Assembly: GCA_011389985.1 (NCBI GenBank)
Contig: JAABTH010000002.1
Location: 1-64,000 of the forward strand
Source: Bacillota bacterium
GTDB lineage: Bacteria; Bacillota; Dethiobacteria; DTU022
Reading direction: 5' to 3'
Length of the DNA: 64,000 bases
Shown: positions 33,111-42,297 of the stretch, piece after piece
How positions within the stretch are numbered: the first letter of the stretch is position 1
Layout of the letters: every line of letters begins with the position of its first letter
Translations under genes and position numbers: made by a program
Notes under the pieces: generated by a model
Told to the model about the DNA's origin: nothing
Seen by the model: the letters and a program-made list of their open reading frames with translations, nothing else
The model's database searches: none

Positions 33111-33861
33111 TGCAGATAAGATTATTATGCCGGGGGCTGAGCCTTTTTATTATAAATCAGGTCAGGTAGGTTGTCTTTTAGTCCATGGGATATCCGGTTC
33201 TCCCCAGGTTTTTAAAACGGTTGGAAAGTATTTGTCTTCCCAGGGAATTTCTGCCATGGGGGTTCTGCTGAAGGGGCATGGGACAAGGTTGGAAGATATG
33301 CATAATTGCACCTACAACGATTGGACTAACTCAGTCGTTGAAAACCTTGAACTTTTAGAGGAATTATGTGAAACAGTCTTTTGTGCCGGCTTGTCCATGG
33401 GTGGAATGCTGTCTCTACGTTTGGCCCGCCTTTATCCCGAAAGGGTTAAAGGCGTTATCACTATTTGCAGCCCTTACCAATTGAGATCACTGAAATTCAG
33501 GCTTGTCCCGCCATTGAAATATTTCATAAAAAAAATTGCCGGCGGACCACCTTCTATAAATGATCCGGAAGCGCTGGAAATTAATTATGGCGCTCATTCC
33601 ATACCGGCCGTTCATGAGTTAATCAAGCTGACTGCCTTAGTCTGTAAAGATTTGCCTGATATAAAACAGCCGGCGTTAATTTTCGGTGCAAGGCAGGATA
33701 AAGTAGTTGATAGCCGTGATGCCGGGTTTATTTATGATCAGATTGGCTCACAAGAAAAAGAGCTGGTATGGCTGGAAAATTCTCAACATGTTGCCCCGCT
33801 TGATTATGATCGAATTCAGTTACAGAAAAAAATGCTGGAATTTATCAAAGAAAACAGTTAA
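33097..33861 (+). CDS. Carboxylesterase (Est30-like alpha/beta hydrolase)
   Basis: A 254-residue cytoplasmic hydrolase similar to Geobacillus Est30 and monoacylglycerol lipases. It has LLVHGISGSPQ (~28), the nucleophile motif GLSMGG (~100), Asp in FGARQDKVVD (~198) and His in ENSQHVAP (~228). It starts inside the end of the zinc-ribbon frame. The natural ester is unknown. Confidence 0.82.
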   Translation: MKQNNADKIIMPGAEPFYYKSGQVGCLLVHGISGSPQVFKTVGKYLSSQGISAMGVLLKGHGTRLEDMHNCTYNDWTNSVVENLELLEELCETVFCAGLSMGGMLSLRLARLYPERVKGVITICSPYQLRSLKFRLVPPLKYFIKKIAGGPPSINDPEALEINYGAHSIPAVHELIKLTALVCKDLPDIKQPALIFGARQDKVVDSRDAGFIYDQIGSQEKELVWLENSQHVAPLDYDRIQLQKKMLEFIKENS

Positions 33862-33932
33862 AGAAATACCTGTAGGCACGATCTGCTTAAAAGGCATTAA
33901 TAAATATGGTTTTCGCGGAATGGAGATAAAAA

Positions 33933-36314
33933 ATGGACAAGCATGTAGCGAAAAAACCGGATCATGAGTGTTATCCGGAAGATTTAGTGTCTGGAGCAGA
34001 TAATCTTTATAGCAATCAATTATTAACAATAATTAGTAATTATGCTATAGGATTGAGTCGTATATCCTACGATGAATTATTTGCTTACATCTGTAATCAG
34101 ATAAAATCTATTACGGGTGCGATGTATGTATTTGTTAACATATATGATAGTCGGGATCGGATGATGACCTGTTGTTACTCAATGATACCGGAGAATGAGA
34201 ACAGGTTTCTTGAAAAATTGTTTGGTAAAAGCATCATCGGTGCAGGCTTTTCTCTCAGTGATTACTGTTATCATGAATTGCTAAGCCATTTTGTTAAAAA
34301 AACGGATAAACTTTCGGAGGCTACTTTCGGTAAGGTTCCAGAAACTTTGAGCAAGGTTGTTGGTAAAAGACTGGGAGTTAATTGTTATACTTCTGTAACT
34401 CTTATTTCTGATCAAAAACTGGTGGGCACACTTCTTTTGGCCGGCATTGAGAAGGATGTGATTACAGACAGGCACGTGCTGCTTCCGTTTGCTTCAATCA
34501 CCGCCAATGCGGTTGAGTTAAATGAAGCCGAAAGGGAATTAACAGAAAACAGAGAATGGTATCGCGCTATAGCAGAAGATATTCCAGCTATGGTTGCCCG
34601 AATATCACCTAAGTTTACATTTACATTTGCTAATAATGCATATTGTGTTTTTATGGGTAGAAAAATTTCAGAGATCAAGGGTTCTCCGCTTATGGATTTT
34701 GTTCCACTGGACAACTACTCCAAGGTGATAGACCATTTTTTATCTCTAAAACTGCAAAATCCGATCGCTTCTCACGAACACTCAAACATAAACTACAAGG
34801 GTGAGCAAAGATGGATTCGTTGGATTAACAGAGCTATTTTTGACCAGGATAAGACTGTTAAGGAGTACTTGTGTATCGGCGAAGATATTACCGAGAGAAA
34901 GATTTTTGAAAAGGCAATGCTTGAATCTGAGGAGAAGTACCGTGCTATTCTTGATAACATTGAGGAAGGTTACTACGAAGTTGATCTCAACGGCGATATT
35001 ATCTTTTTTAATAATTCTACAATGAAAATGCTTGGTTACAGTTATGATGAACTAATGGGTAAAAGCTACAAAGAGTTGTACAGGGATCCGGATACAGTAT
35101 TTCGAGCTTTTAACCGTGTTTATAAGACAGGCAAGCCTGATCGCAGATTTACTCTGGAAATTTTACGGAAAGATGGCAGCTCAGCTCATGGCGAACTATC
35201 AGTATCATTGGTTAAAGACAAAAACGGTAATATCAGGGGATTCCGTGGTGTAGCCCGTGATATTAGCGAAAGGATTCAGTTTGAGGAAAAGCTTAAGTAC
35301 CTGAGCTTACATGACCAACTTACTGGTTTGCACAATCGGGCTTACTTTGAAGAAGAGATGGAACGGCTCGGAAAAGGACGTGATTTTCCGATAACGATGA
35401 TTTCTGCTGATCTGGATGATTTAAAGTTGGTCAATGATTCTCTTGGCCATTATGCCGGCGACCTTCTTTTGAAGGCAGCTGCAGATATTTTAAAAAAATC
35501 AATACGGGCTGGTGATATACTGGCCAGAGTAGGCGGAGATGAATTCACTGCAATACTGCCAAATACTGACGAATCTACCGGTGAATTGGTGGCTGCAAGA
35601 ATAAGAGAAAATGTGGAAGCCTATAATAAAAATAATAAAGACCACCCCATGGGGCTATCAATCGGTATAGCCACGACACAGGGAACAGATAAAAGTCTGT
35701 CTGATATATTTAAACAGGCAGATGATCACATGTATCATGACAAACTATATTGTAGCAGCAGGGCTCGCAAGAAAACTGTTGAAGCGCTAATGACAGCCTT
35801 AGCCGAGCGAGATTATATAACTGAGGGTCATGCCCAGCGACTTGCAGATTATTGCCGCCGTATTGGCGAGGAAATAGGTCTTACATCCCGCCAATTGTCT
35901 GACCTTGTTCTTCTGGCTCATGTTCATGATTTGGGTAAAGTAGGTATACCTGATAAGATCCTATTCAAGGATAGCAGTTTAAGTGAAGAAGAGTGGAAGG
36001 TTATGCGGCTGCATCCGGAAAAAGGTTATCGAATCGCTGTTACCTCACCCGATCTTTCACCGGTGGCTGATTTAATCTTAAAACACCATGAGCGTTGGGA
36101 TGGCAGCGGTTATCCTCTTGGTCTGTCTGGTGAAGATATACCTGTTGAATGTCGTATCCTCGCAATTGTTGATGCTTACGATGCCATAACCAGCAACAGG
36201 CCTTACAGTAAAGCCAGAAGTTTTGATGAAGCTCTAGAAGAGATTAAGAACTATGCCGGATACCAGTTTGACCCGAACCTTGTAGAAATATTTCTCTCCT
36301 TCTTTAATAAATGA
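33933..36314 (+). CDS. GAF/PAS sensor protein with GGDEF and HD-GYP domains
   Basis: A 793-residue cytoplasmic signalling protein. It begins with a GAF-like domain (~20-200), continues with two PAS domains (~210-325 and ~330-455), then a GGDEF diguanylate cyclase domain with intact GGDEF at ~534. It ends in an HD-GYP phosphodiesterase domain with HD at ~665 (VHDLGKVGIPD) and GYP at ~726. Both the cyclase and the hydrolase motifs are intact, so it could make and break cyclic di-GMP depending on the sensor state. There are no membrane helices. A GGAGAT site precedes the ATG. A terminator follows. Confidence 0.88.
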   Translation: MDKHVAKKPDHECYPEDLVSGADNLYSNQLLTIISNYAIGLSRISYDELFAYICNQIKSITGAMYVFVNIYDSRDRMMTCCYSMIPENENRFLEKLFGKSIIGAGFSLSDYCYHELLSHFVKKTDKLSEATFGKVPETLSKVVGKRLGVNCYTSVTLISDQKLVGTLLLAGIEKDVITDRHVLLPFASITANAVELNEAERELTENREWYRAIAEDIPAMVARISPKFTFTFANNAYCVFMGRKISEIKGSPLMDFVPLDNYSKVIDHFLSLKLQNPIASHEHSNINYKGEQRWIRWINRAIFDQDKTVKEYLCIGEDITERKIFEKAMLESEEKYRAILDNIEEGYYEVDLNGDIIFFNNSTMKMLGYSYDELMGKSYKELYRDPDTVFRAFNRVYKTGKPDRRFTLEILRKDGSSAHGELSVSLVKDKNGNIRGFRGVARDISERIQFEEKLKYLSLHDQLTGLHNRAYFEEEMERLGKGRDFPITMISADLDDLKLVNDSLGHYAGDLLLKAAADILKKSIRAGDILARVGGDEFTAILPNTDESTGELVAARIRENVEAYNKNNKDHPMGLSIGIATTQGTDKSLSDIFKQADDHMYHDKLYCSSRARKKTVEALMTALAERDYITEGHAQRLADYCRRIGEEIGLTSRQLSDLVLLAHVHDLGKVGIPDKILFKDSSLSEEEWKVMRLHPEKGYRIAVTSPDLSPVADLILKHHERWDGSGYPLGLSGEDIPVECRILAIVDAYDAITSNRPYSKARSFDEALEEIKNYAGYQFDPNLVEIFLSFFNK

Positions 36315-36346
36315 GACCTGCTTTTTATCAGCAGGCCTCTTTTTTT
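36313..36346 (+). terminator. Rho-independent terminator
   Basis: CCTGCT and AGCAGG form the stem core, extended by GAG/CTC across single mismatched bases, followed by a run of seven T. It ends the GGDEF/HD-GYP transcript. Confidence 0.8.
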
Positions 36347-36367
36347 ACTTGCAGTTTAATGGCATTT

Positions 36368-37705
36368 TTACTTGTTTAATTTTGCCAATGTTTTTTCCAA
36401 AGCCTTTAAAACAATGTCAATTTGCTCGTAACTGATTATTGCCGGTGGTTCTATCCTGATAACCCTGGCATTATTCAGTGTGCCACCGACTAATACTCTT
36501 TGGTCAAAAAGGTCTTTGGCCAGCTTAAAACCGACATCATCTGTTGGGAATTCCATGCCGATTAGAAGTCCTTTGCCCCTGACGTCTTTTAATATGTCCG
36601 GGTGCTGTTCTTTCAGAGTATCTAGTTTTTCTAAAATATAAGCTCCTTTTTCTGCCGCCATTTTCGGGATATCCCATTCGACAGTGTATTTAATTGCGGC
36701 TATAGCGGCAGAACAACTGAGTGGATTGCCGCCAAATGTTGGAGAGCCCAGAATCCATGGATTGTCGAGCATATTTTTCCATAAAGAAGGCCGGGCAACA
36801 ATTCCGGTAATAGGCATAACACCACCACCAAAAGCTTTGCCCATAATTAAAATATCTGGAACCACGTCTACTTGATCAACTGCCCAGAGAGTTCCTGTAC
36901 GGCCCATTCCGGTCTGGATTTCATCCGTAATCAGGTATACACCATAATTGTCGCATATATCACGCAGGGCAGGAAGATAGTCCGGTGGTGGCACTATAAT
37001 ACCTGCTTCGCCCTGAATAGGTTCAACTATAACTCCTGCTACAGTCTCACCGACAGCAATAAGGTTACAGATTGCTTTTTCAACTGCTTCTGCATCGGCG
37101 TATTCAACATGCTGGAAACCGGGGATAAGAGGAATATAAGGAGCACGGTAAACTCCTTTGCCTGTAGCAGAGACAGCACCCATTGATTTGCCATGAAAGG
37201 CGTTAACAGTTGATATAAACCATGTTTTGCCCGAAGCAAGTCTTGCCAGTTTTAAAGCCATTTCAACCGCCTCGGCTCCACCGTTGCAGATGAATGAATA
37301 CTGCAGGTCTCCCGGTGTGATCATTGCTACAAGCTTGGATAAATATCCTCGGAGAGGTTCTACAAGTTCCTGGCTATGAAGGGCATAGCGATCAAGCTGA
37401 GCTTTTACAACTTCAACTATTTTTGGGTTGCGATGCCCCAGCATATAGATCCCAAAGCCGCCAAGGCAGTCAATAAACTCAACACCGTGAGTATCCCGAA
37501 ACACTGCGCCTTCATCTTCCCATTCAACAAATGAATAATCTGAAGAAACAGATTTACGGGCAGATAATATAGCCGGGTTTACATATTCGGCATAGTTTTC
37601 AACCGAATCTGATACAACCTTATCTTTTTCTGCTGTTGACATTGCTGTTTTTAAAATTATGTCGACGATACGACTACTTTCATTTAGAACAGCTTCTCGA
37701 TCCAT
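36368..37705 (-). CDS. Class III aminotransferase (putrescine/ornithine/GABA type)
   Basis: A 445-residue fold-type I aminotransferase acting on an omega-amino group. The PLP lysine is in DILIMGKAFGGGVMP (~290), preceded by the LITDEIQTGMGRTG motif (~258) with the conserved Asp. The sequence most resembles putrescine:2-oxoglutarate aminotransferases (YgjG-like), but GABA or another omega-amino acid is possible. GGGAG lies 8-10 bases before the start at 37705, chosen over an upstream in-frame start at 37723. It stands alone on the minus strand with a possible -24/-12 element upstream. Confidence 0.82.
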   Translation of the reverse strand: MDREAVLNESSRIVDIILKTAMSTAEKDKVVSDSVENYAEYVNPAILSARKSVSSDYSFVEWEDEGAVFRDTHGVEFIDCLGGFGIYMLGHRNPKIVEVVKAQLDRYALHSQELVEPLRGYLSKLVAMITPGDLQYSFICNGGAEAVEMALKLARLASGKTWFISTVNAFHGKSMGAVSATGKGVYRAPYIPLIPGFQHVEYADAEAVEKAICNLIAVGETVAGVIVEPIQGEAGIIVPPPDYLPALRDICDNYGVYLITDEIQTGMGRTGTLWAVDQVDVVPDILIMGKAFGGGVMPITGIVARPSLWKNMLDNPWILGSPTFGGNPLSCSAAIAAIKYTVEWDIPKMAAEKGAYILEKLDTLKEQHPDILKDVRGKGLLIGMEFPTDDVGFKLAKDLFDQRVLVGGTLNNARVIRIEPPAIISYEQIDIVLKALEKTLAKLNK

Positions 37706-37826
37706 TTTATTGCTCCCTTCCAAATTTCGTTGCCTATCCTAAATTACAAGCAATATTAATGCCAAATCTTTGGTGAACCATTTGTCCTGTCTGATTGTCT
37801 GTTATTTATGTAAAGCCTAGTTAATA

Positions 37827-37844
37827 AAGCGTTTTGATTGCCAA
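37827..37844 (-). promoter_or_regulatory. Possible sigma-54 promoter of the class III aminotransferase gene
   Basis: On the minus strand TTGGCAATCAAAACGC has GG and GC 10 bases apart, as required. The -12 part reads ACGC rather than TTGC, so this is a weaker match than the elements at 7811 and 11662. Confidence 0.3.
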
Positions 37845-37980
37845 AATGAAAATGAAGGGCAGCCTGGAAGGCATAAACTTACTTTAACTGTTATCATTAT
37901 TGAGATGTAAGAATGGTTCATGTTTTGTTTTTGAGAATTTAGATAGCTTCTTGCACTCTTTTTAAGGCCATATTATGCTA

Positions 37981-37989
37981 TGGTATAAT
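37981..37989 (+). promoter_or_regulatory. Extended -10 promoter of the class A PBP gene
   Basis: TGGTATAAT is a perfect extended -10 (TGnTATAAT). No good -35 is seen. It lies 122 bases before the PBP start. The remainder of the 400-base divergent gap 37706-38110 holds nothing else I can name. Confidence 0.5.
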
Positions 37990-38110
37990 GTTAACATATA
38001 CCTCATTTGCCAGGTAGTACCGGTGGATAACGATACTGCTATTAGGTTTGACCTGCAAGTAGAGGTATTCTATCAGGGAGAATATTTTTTCAACGGGAGG
38101 ACATAATCAG

Positions 38111-40522
38111 TTGGCAGAAAAAAAGACACCTCTGGATTTAAAAACTAAAAAGCCGACATTTAATAAAAATGATAAACGACGTCGAAGAGGAAACATCATA
38201 AAAGGTTTACTTGTTTTTTTGATTTTATTATTTCTTTTAGCCGGAGGCGCCGCAGCGGCCGTAGTTGTTAATTTTATCAATGATGCTCCGCCTCTTGATC
38301 CATCACGATTAGCTACTGTTGAAACCTCCTATATTTATGATAGTAATGGTGATGAAATAGCGGCTTTACACGAGGAACAAAACCGGATCATAGTAGGACT
38401 TAATGAAATTCCCGATCATGTGCAAAAGGCATTTATAGCTATAGAGGACGAACGGTTTCAACGTCACTTTGGTTTTGATATAATCGGCAGTCTCCGGGCA
38501 GCTTATGCTAATTTCAGAGCCGGTGAAATTGTTCAGGGTGCCAGCACGATAACTCAACAGCTGGCTCAGAATGCTTTTCTTACACCTGAAACCACATTTA
38601 AACGAAAAATACAGGAAATCTGGCTCGCACTACAGCTTGAACGTCGTTATGGCAAAGAAGAAATACTGGAAATGTACTTAAACCGCATCTATTTTGGCAA
38701 CGGCGCTTACGGTATTGAAGCCGCTGCTCAAACTTATTTTGATAAAAGTGTTGATGAAATAAGCATTGCAGAAGCCGCTATGCTTGCTGGAGCTGTACGC
38801 TCGCCAAACTTCTATAACCCTCTGGACAATGAGCTTGAAGCTGCCGTAAGAATGCGTGTTGTTTTGTCAAGTATGAAGAGGCTTGATTTTATTACTGAAA
38901 GTCAGCAAAGAGAAGCTTTGATGTACGAGTTTGAGTACGCTGAACCCAAAAGTCCTGATTACCCTTATCCACATTTTGTTGACTATGTGGTTCATCATGA
39001 ATTAATAGAAATTTTAAGTGAAATCCCTTCCATAGGCTCCCGTGAAGAAGCCTACAGGGCCATATATACAGGAGGACTGCGCATCTATACTACACTTGAG
39101 CCTTCACTTCAGGCACATGTTGAAGAAGTTCTTGGTCGTACAGACCTTTATCCTTCAACAATATTTGTAGATATGCCAAAGGTAAGGGAGGCTATATCCA
39201 ACCTGCCTGCCGGTCGCGACCTTTCCCGGGCTCAGCTTCAGGAGCTTGTTGATGAAGAAGGTGGTATACCCCAACCCCAGGCGGCGATTGTAGTGGCTGA
39301 CCCGATAACAGGAAAGATTAAAGCTCTTGGCGGTGGTCGTGAATATCGCAAAAAATTCGATGAGATTTTGCGTTTCACAACTCTTCGCCAACCGGGATCG
39401 GCAATCAAGCCAATTATTACTTATGCTCCTGCTATTGAGGAAGGCGTTTTGGCCGGTGGAGGATCTCCCCTGAATGATTCACCTTTTACCGGTCCTCAGG
39501 GTTGGAAGCCGAAAAACTTTGATAACCGTTTCAGGGGCATGATATCTGCAAGGGAAGCGCTGTATTTCTCTTACAATGTACCGGCGGTCCGGGCCTTTCA
39601 GGCTCTTGGGCCAAGGGTAGGTGTTGGGTATGCCGAACGTATGGGTATTTCAACAATTGATCCCAGCGAGATTGATAATCTTGCCCTGACATTAGGTGGA
39701 TTTACTTACGGTGTTTCAGCAGTTGATATGGCCCAGGCTTACAGCGTTTTAGCTAATGAAGGTGTAAAAGTAGACCTGCATACGGTTGAACGAATAGTTG
39801 ACCGTCACGGGGTAGTCATTTATGAGCAGCGAATCAATCCTGAACAGGTGCTAAGCCCGCAGGCAACATTCATCGTCAATGATATACTACAGGATTTTGT
39901 CAGGGTTTATCTGGGACGCGCTTTGCAGATAGATCGACCGGTTGCTGCAAAAACAGGAACTACTGAAAACTGGAAAGATGTTTACCTCGTGGCATATACT
40001 CCTAATCTTGTTGCTTCTTTTTGGATGGGTTATGATGAACCGAAAATGGGTGGCATCCAGCAGGGTTGGCGTTATTCAACAGCCTTCTTGCGCGAAGTAT
40101 TTCTTGAAGCATTCAAGGAACTTGAGAAGAAAGATTTTTCCCGGCCTGACGGTATCGTGAGAATGGAAGTATGTTTGTTATCAGGTTTGCGTCCCACAGA
40201 TTTATGCAGAGCTGCCGGAACAGTCAGAAGCGATTATTTTTTAGAGAAATATGCACCGCGAATAGCCTGTGATCTACATCTCGAGCTATTACCGGATCCC
40301 GATGAAGATGAAGATGAAAATGGCGAGGATTCGCCTGATGACCCCGATGAAGAGCCTCCGGGAGAAGAGCCTCCGGGAGAAGAGCCGCCCCCTGATGATG
40401 AAACAGATCCCGATGACCCAGACGATGAAGATCCACCTGCAGATCCTCCCGGGGAGGAAAACGAAAACGGACAAGGCGGTAACAGCGGAGATCAACCTCC
40501 TAACTGGTGGGAAAATTTTTAG
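38111..40522 (+). CDS. Class A penicillin-binding protein (PBP1A type)
   Basis: An 803-residue bifunctional peptidoglycan synthase. A lysine/arginine-rich cytoplasmic start is followed by one membrane helix (~30-55). The GT51 glycosyltransferase domain has AIEDERFQRHFGFD (~115) and GASTITQQLAQN (~143). The transpeptidase domain has the active-site S-x-x-K in QPGSAIKP (~430), SYN (~485) and KTGT (~617). The tail (~715-803) is an acidic, proline-rich, disordered stretch with a tandem EEPPG repeat. GGGAGG precedes the TTG start by 10 bases. Confidence 0.92.
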   Translation: MAEKKTPLDLKTKKPTFNKNDKRRRRGNIIKGLLVFLILLFLLAGGAAAAVVVNFINDAPPLDPSRLATVETSYIYDSNGDEIAALHEEQNRIIVGLNEIPDHVQKAFIAIEDERFQRHFGFDIIGSLRAAYANFRAGEIVQGASTITQQLAQNAFLTPETTFKRKIQEIWLALQLERRYGKEEILEMYLNRIYFGNGAYGIEAAAQTYFDKSVDEISIAEAAMLAGAVRSPNFYNPLDNELEAAVRMRVVLSSMKRLDFITESQQREALMYEFEYAEPKSPDYPYPHFVDYVVHHELIEILSEIPSIGSREEAYRAIYTGGLRIYTTLEPSLQAHVEEVLGRTDLYPSTIFVDMPKVREAISNLPAGRDLSRAQLQELVDEEGGIPQPQAAIVVADPITGKIKALGGGREYRKKFDEILRFTTLRQPGSAIKPIITYAPAIEEGVLAGGGSPLNDSPFTGPQGWKPKNFDNRFRGMISAREALYFSYNVPAVRAFQALGPRVGVGYAERMGISTIDPSEIDNLALTLGGFTYGVSAVDMAQAYSVLANEGVKVDLHTVERIVDRHGVVIYEQRINPEQVLSPQATFIVNDILQDFVRVYLGRALQIDRPVAAKTGTTENWKDVYLVAYTPNLVASFWMGYDEPKMGGIQQGWRYSTAFLREVFLEAFKELEKKDFSRPDGIVRMEVCLLSGLRPTDLCRAAGTVRSDYFLEKYAPRIACDLHLELLPDPDEDEDENGEDSPDDPDEEPPGEEPPGEEPPPDDETDPDDPDDEDPPADPPGEENENGQGGNSGDQPPNWWENF
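40351..40386 (+). repeat. 15-bp tandem repeat in the PBP tail
   Basis: AGAGCCTCCGGGAGA is repeated twice exactly, plus a partial third copy, encoding EEPPG-type units in the disordered tail. It is likely to vary in copy number between strains. Confidence 0.75.
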
Positions 40523-40814
40523 TCTTCACCGGTTAAAATAAATTTTTATACATTTAAGGCTTTGTGAGCCGGTTCGCCAAAATCATGGCCTGCTTACGTT
40601 TTAAATCGGTTTACTTTGCCCTTTGTTTTACGATTTATGTTCTTTAATTTATTCAGGCTTATGTTTGACAACATTTCTCCTTTTAATGCCACTTAACCAA
40701 ACCTTCACCCCGTAACCTTATCAGTTGAGATTAAAAAAATATTCAAAGTAGGATAGAGGTAAATTAGCACAGTACCATATTATTACAATTATGTAATTAT
40801 AAAAACAACAATAC

Positions 40815-40844
40815 TTGACAAGATTAACAGAATATTGATATAAT
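40815..40844 (+). promoter_or_regulatory. Sigma-A promoter
   Basis: TTGACA (40815-40820) and TATAAT (40839-40844) are perfect consensus boxes 18 bases apart. A small inverted repeat, ATTACA-ATTA-TGTAAT (40782-40797), ends 17 bases before the -35 and could be an operator. Apart from these, the gap 40523-40889 holds no feature I can support. Confidence 0.8.
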
Positions 40845-40889
40845 ACCGTACTATTATAAATATATCATTTTTTATGGAGCAGTTAATTT

Positions 40890-41303
40890 ATGGGCAGGCT
40901 TGAAAAAGTCAGAAAAGAAAAGTACAAGGATAAAAAAAATTTTCAGCGGTTATTCCTGGTTATAATCGCACTACTCATTATAGCTGCCCTCTTTGTAGCA
41001 GTTTTACAGGATCGAATTACCGAAGTGTTCAGTCAACCGGAAATTGATTTGATTGATTGGGATCGATCAACAGCATTTATTGATATGTTTGAGCTTACAT
41101 ATGTTCGAATATATCTTAATGAAGGTGTAGAAGCTGAAACCGTAACTGCAAATGGTCTGATGCTTAAATATAACCGTGAAGAAAACCGCTGGGAGCTGGT
41201 TACAAATGGTTATGAAGATGGTGCTGAAGTTGCTGTCACCGTAACGGAAACCGGCGACAGTAGTACCATACAGGAAATTGTTCTAATTGCAAAGGAGTTA
41301 TAG
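40890..41303 (+). CDS. Small membrane-anchored protein of unknown function
   Basis: A 137-residue protein with a basic start, one membrane helix (LFLVIIALLIIAALFVAVL, ~30-48) and an extracytoplasmic domain of about 90 residues. The domain looks beta-rich (YVRIYLNEGVEAETVTANG... then VAVTVTETGDSS). I do not recognise the family. It has a consensus promoter directly upstream and heads a group of three genes for secreted or anchored proteins (also 41451 and 42298), so the three may act together at the cell surface. Confidence 0.65.
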   Translation: MGRLEKVRKEKYKDKKNFQRLFLVIIALLIIAALFVAVLQDRITEVFSQPEIDLIDWDRSTAFIDMFELTYVRIYLNEGVEAETVTANGLMLKYNREENRWELVTNGYEDGAEVAVTVTETGDSSTIQEIVLIAKEL

Positions 41304-41362
41304 ACAAAAGCATAAAAATTTAAACTGAAGGGAGACGGTGCCGGGGATATTTGCAAGAAAAA

Positions 41363-41414
41363 TAGAGAGAAAGAATATTAGATAGAGAGAAAAACGAAAG
41401 CATCTAGAGAGAAA
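41363..41414 (+). repeat. Three TAGAGAGAAA repeats in a purine-rich leader
   Basis: TAGAGAGAAA occurs at 41363, 41383 and 41405, spaced about two DNA turns apart, within an almost all-purine 5' leader of the next gene. No function is known; it could be an unstructured RNA-binding or ribosome standby region. Confidence 0.5.
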
Positions 41415-41450
41415 AGAAAGATAGTATAAATCAGAAGGGAGAAAAAAGAT

Positions 41451-42143
41451 ATGATTTATGCGAAAAAGTATGCCCCTGTGTTTCTTCTTATTCTTGTTCT
41501 GCTTTTAATCCTGTCTTCGACAGCTTTTTCGGCTGGCTACGATCCTCAGTATGTCATATATGAAAATCCAGAAGGTGAGTATATAATAGCAGATTATGCA
41601 TACGCACTTGAGCTTATAGCTGTTTCAGGTAAATATCAGCTGTATGAGAAAATCGTGGGTGATATTCAGGTTGCATTATATAATCACCGGGAAGTATACG
41701 TAATAACTGAGGATGACAAGATCATTAATTACAGTTTGGCTGTTGATGGCGGGAAAACCTTGACAGAGGCCTATGATGATTATGCAACTTTCGGGGTTGC
41801 TGAGGGGGATCTTCCTGAACCAGACCTCGAGATCTACATAAGCGGAAATATTATTGCATATCGAAAACCAGTACCTCTTATTCAGCCTGACTGGTTTGAT
41901 ATTAATTATGCCTGGTTTGATATGGCTAATTGCTGGTTTATTAATTTTATCGTTGATGAAGCTGAGTTCGTTGCAGAGTTTGAAGGAAAGGATTTGAGTA
42001 ATATTACCAAAGTAACCTACAAAGGTATCGACGCAAACAAAAAGGATAATATTTTCCGCTTCAGAACATTTAATGAAAACAACGAACCAGATGTAAGTCT
42101 CATAAACTTTAAAGTGTATATTGATGGTGTCTCAGTATGGTAA
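41451..42143 (+). CDS. Secreted protein of unknown function, paralog A
   Basis: A 230-residue protein with a classical signal peptide (hydrophobic stretch ~10-25, cleavage probably after TAFSA). The mature part is acidic and rich in Tyr and Trp, with WFDINYAWFDMANCWFINF near residue 145. The end contains a segment of the form D-x-S-x-I-T-K-V-T-Y-K-G, which is shared with the protein at 42298 (D-V-S-K-V-T-V-K-G). AGAAGGGAG lies upstream of the ATG. I recognise no named domain. A hairpin after the gene probably ends transcription. Confidence 0.65.
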   Translation: MIYAKKYAPVFLLILVLLLILSSTAFSAGYDPQYVIYENPEGEYIIADYAYALELIAVSGKYQLYEKIVGDIQVALYNHREVYVITEDDKIINYSLAVDGGKTLTEAYDDYATFGVAEGDLPEPDLEIYISGNIIAYRKPVPLIQPDWFDINYAWFDMANCWFINFIVDEAEFVAEFEGKDLSNITKVTYKGIDANKKDNIFRFRTFNENNEPDVSLINFKVYIDGVSVW

Positions 42144-42190
42144 TAATTTATTATCAGCTTGCGTAAGGTGAAGTTGACATAGCTGCTAGA

Positions 42191-42218
42191 GCCAAGACCC
42201 TTTTAACAGGGTCTTGGC
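42191..42218 (+). terminator. Hairpin, probable terminator
   Basis: GCCAAGACCC and GGGTCTTGGC form a perfect 10-bp stem with an 8-base loop (TTTTAACA). The following ATAATTAATAA is AT-rich but not a clean T-run. Confidence 0.65.
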
Positions 42219-42297
42219 ATAATTAATAACCTGAAATTTATGAGTAATTTATTTACCAGAATATAGATCTGTTTTAACGGTAAAGGAGGCATAAAAA

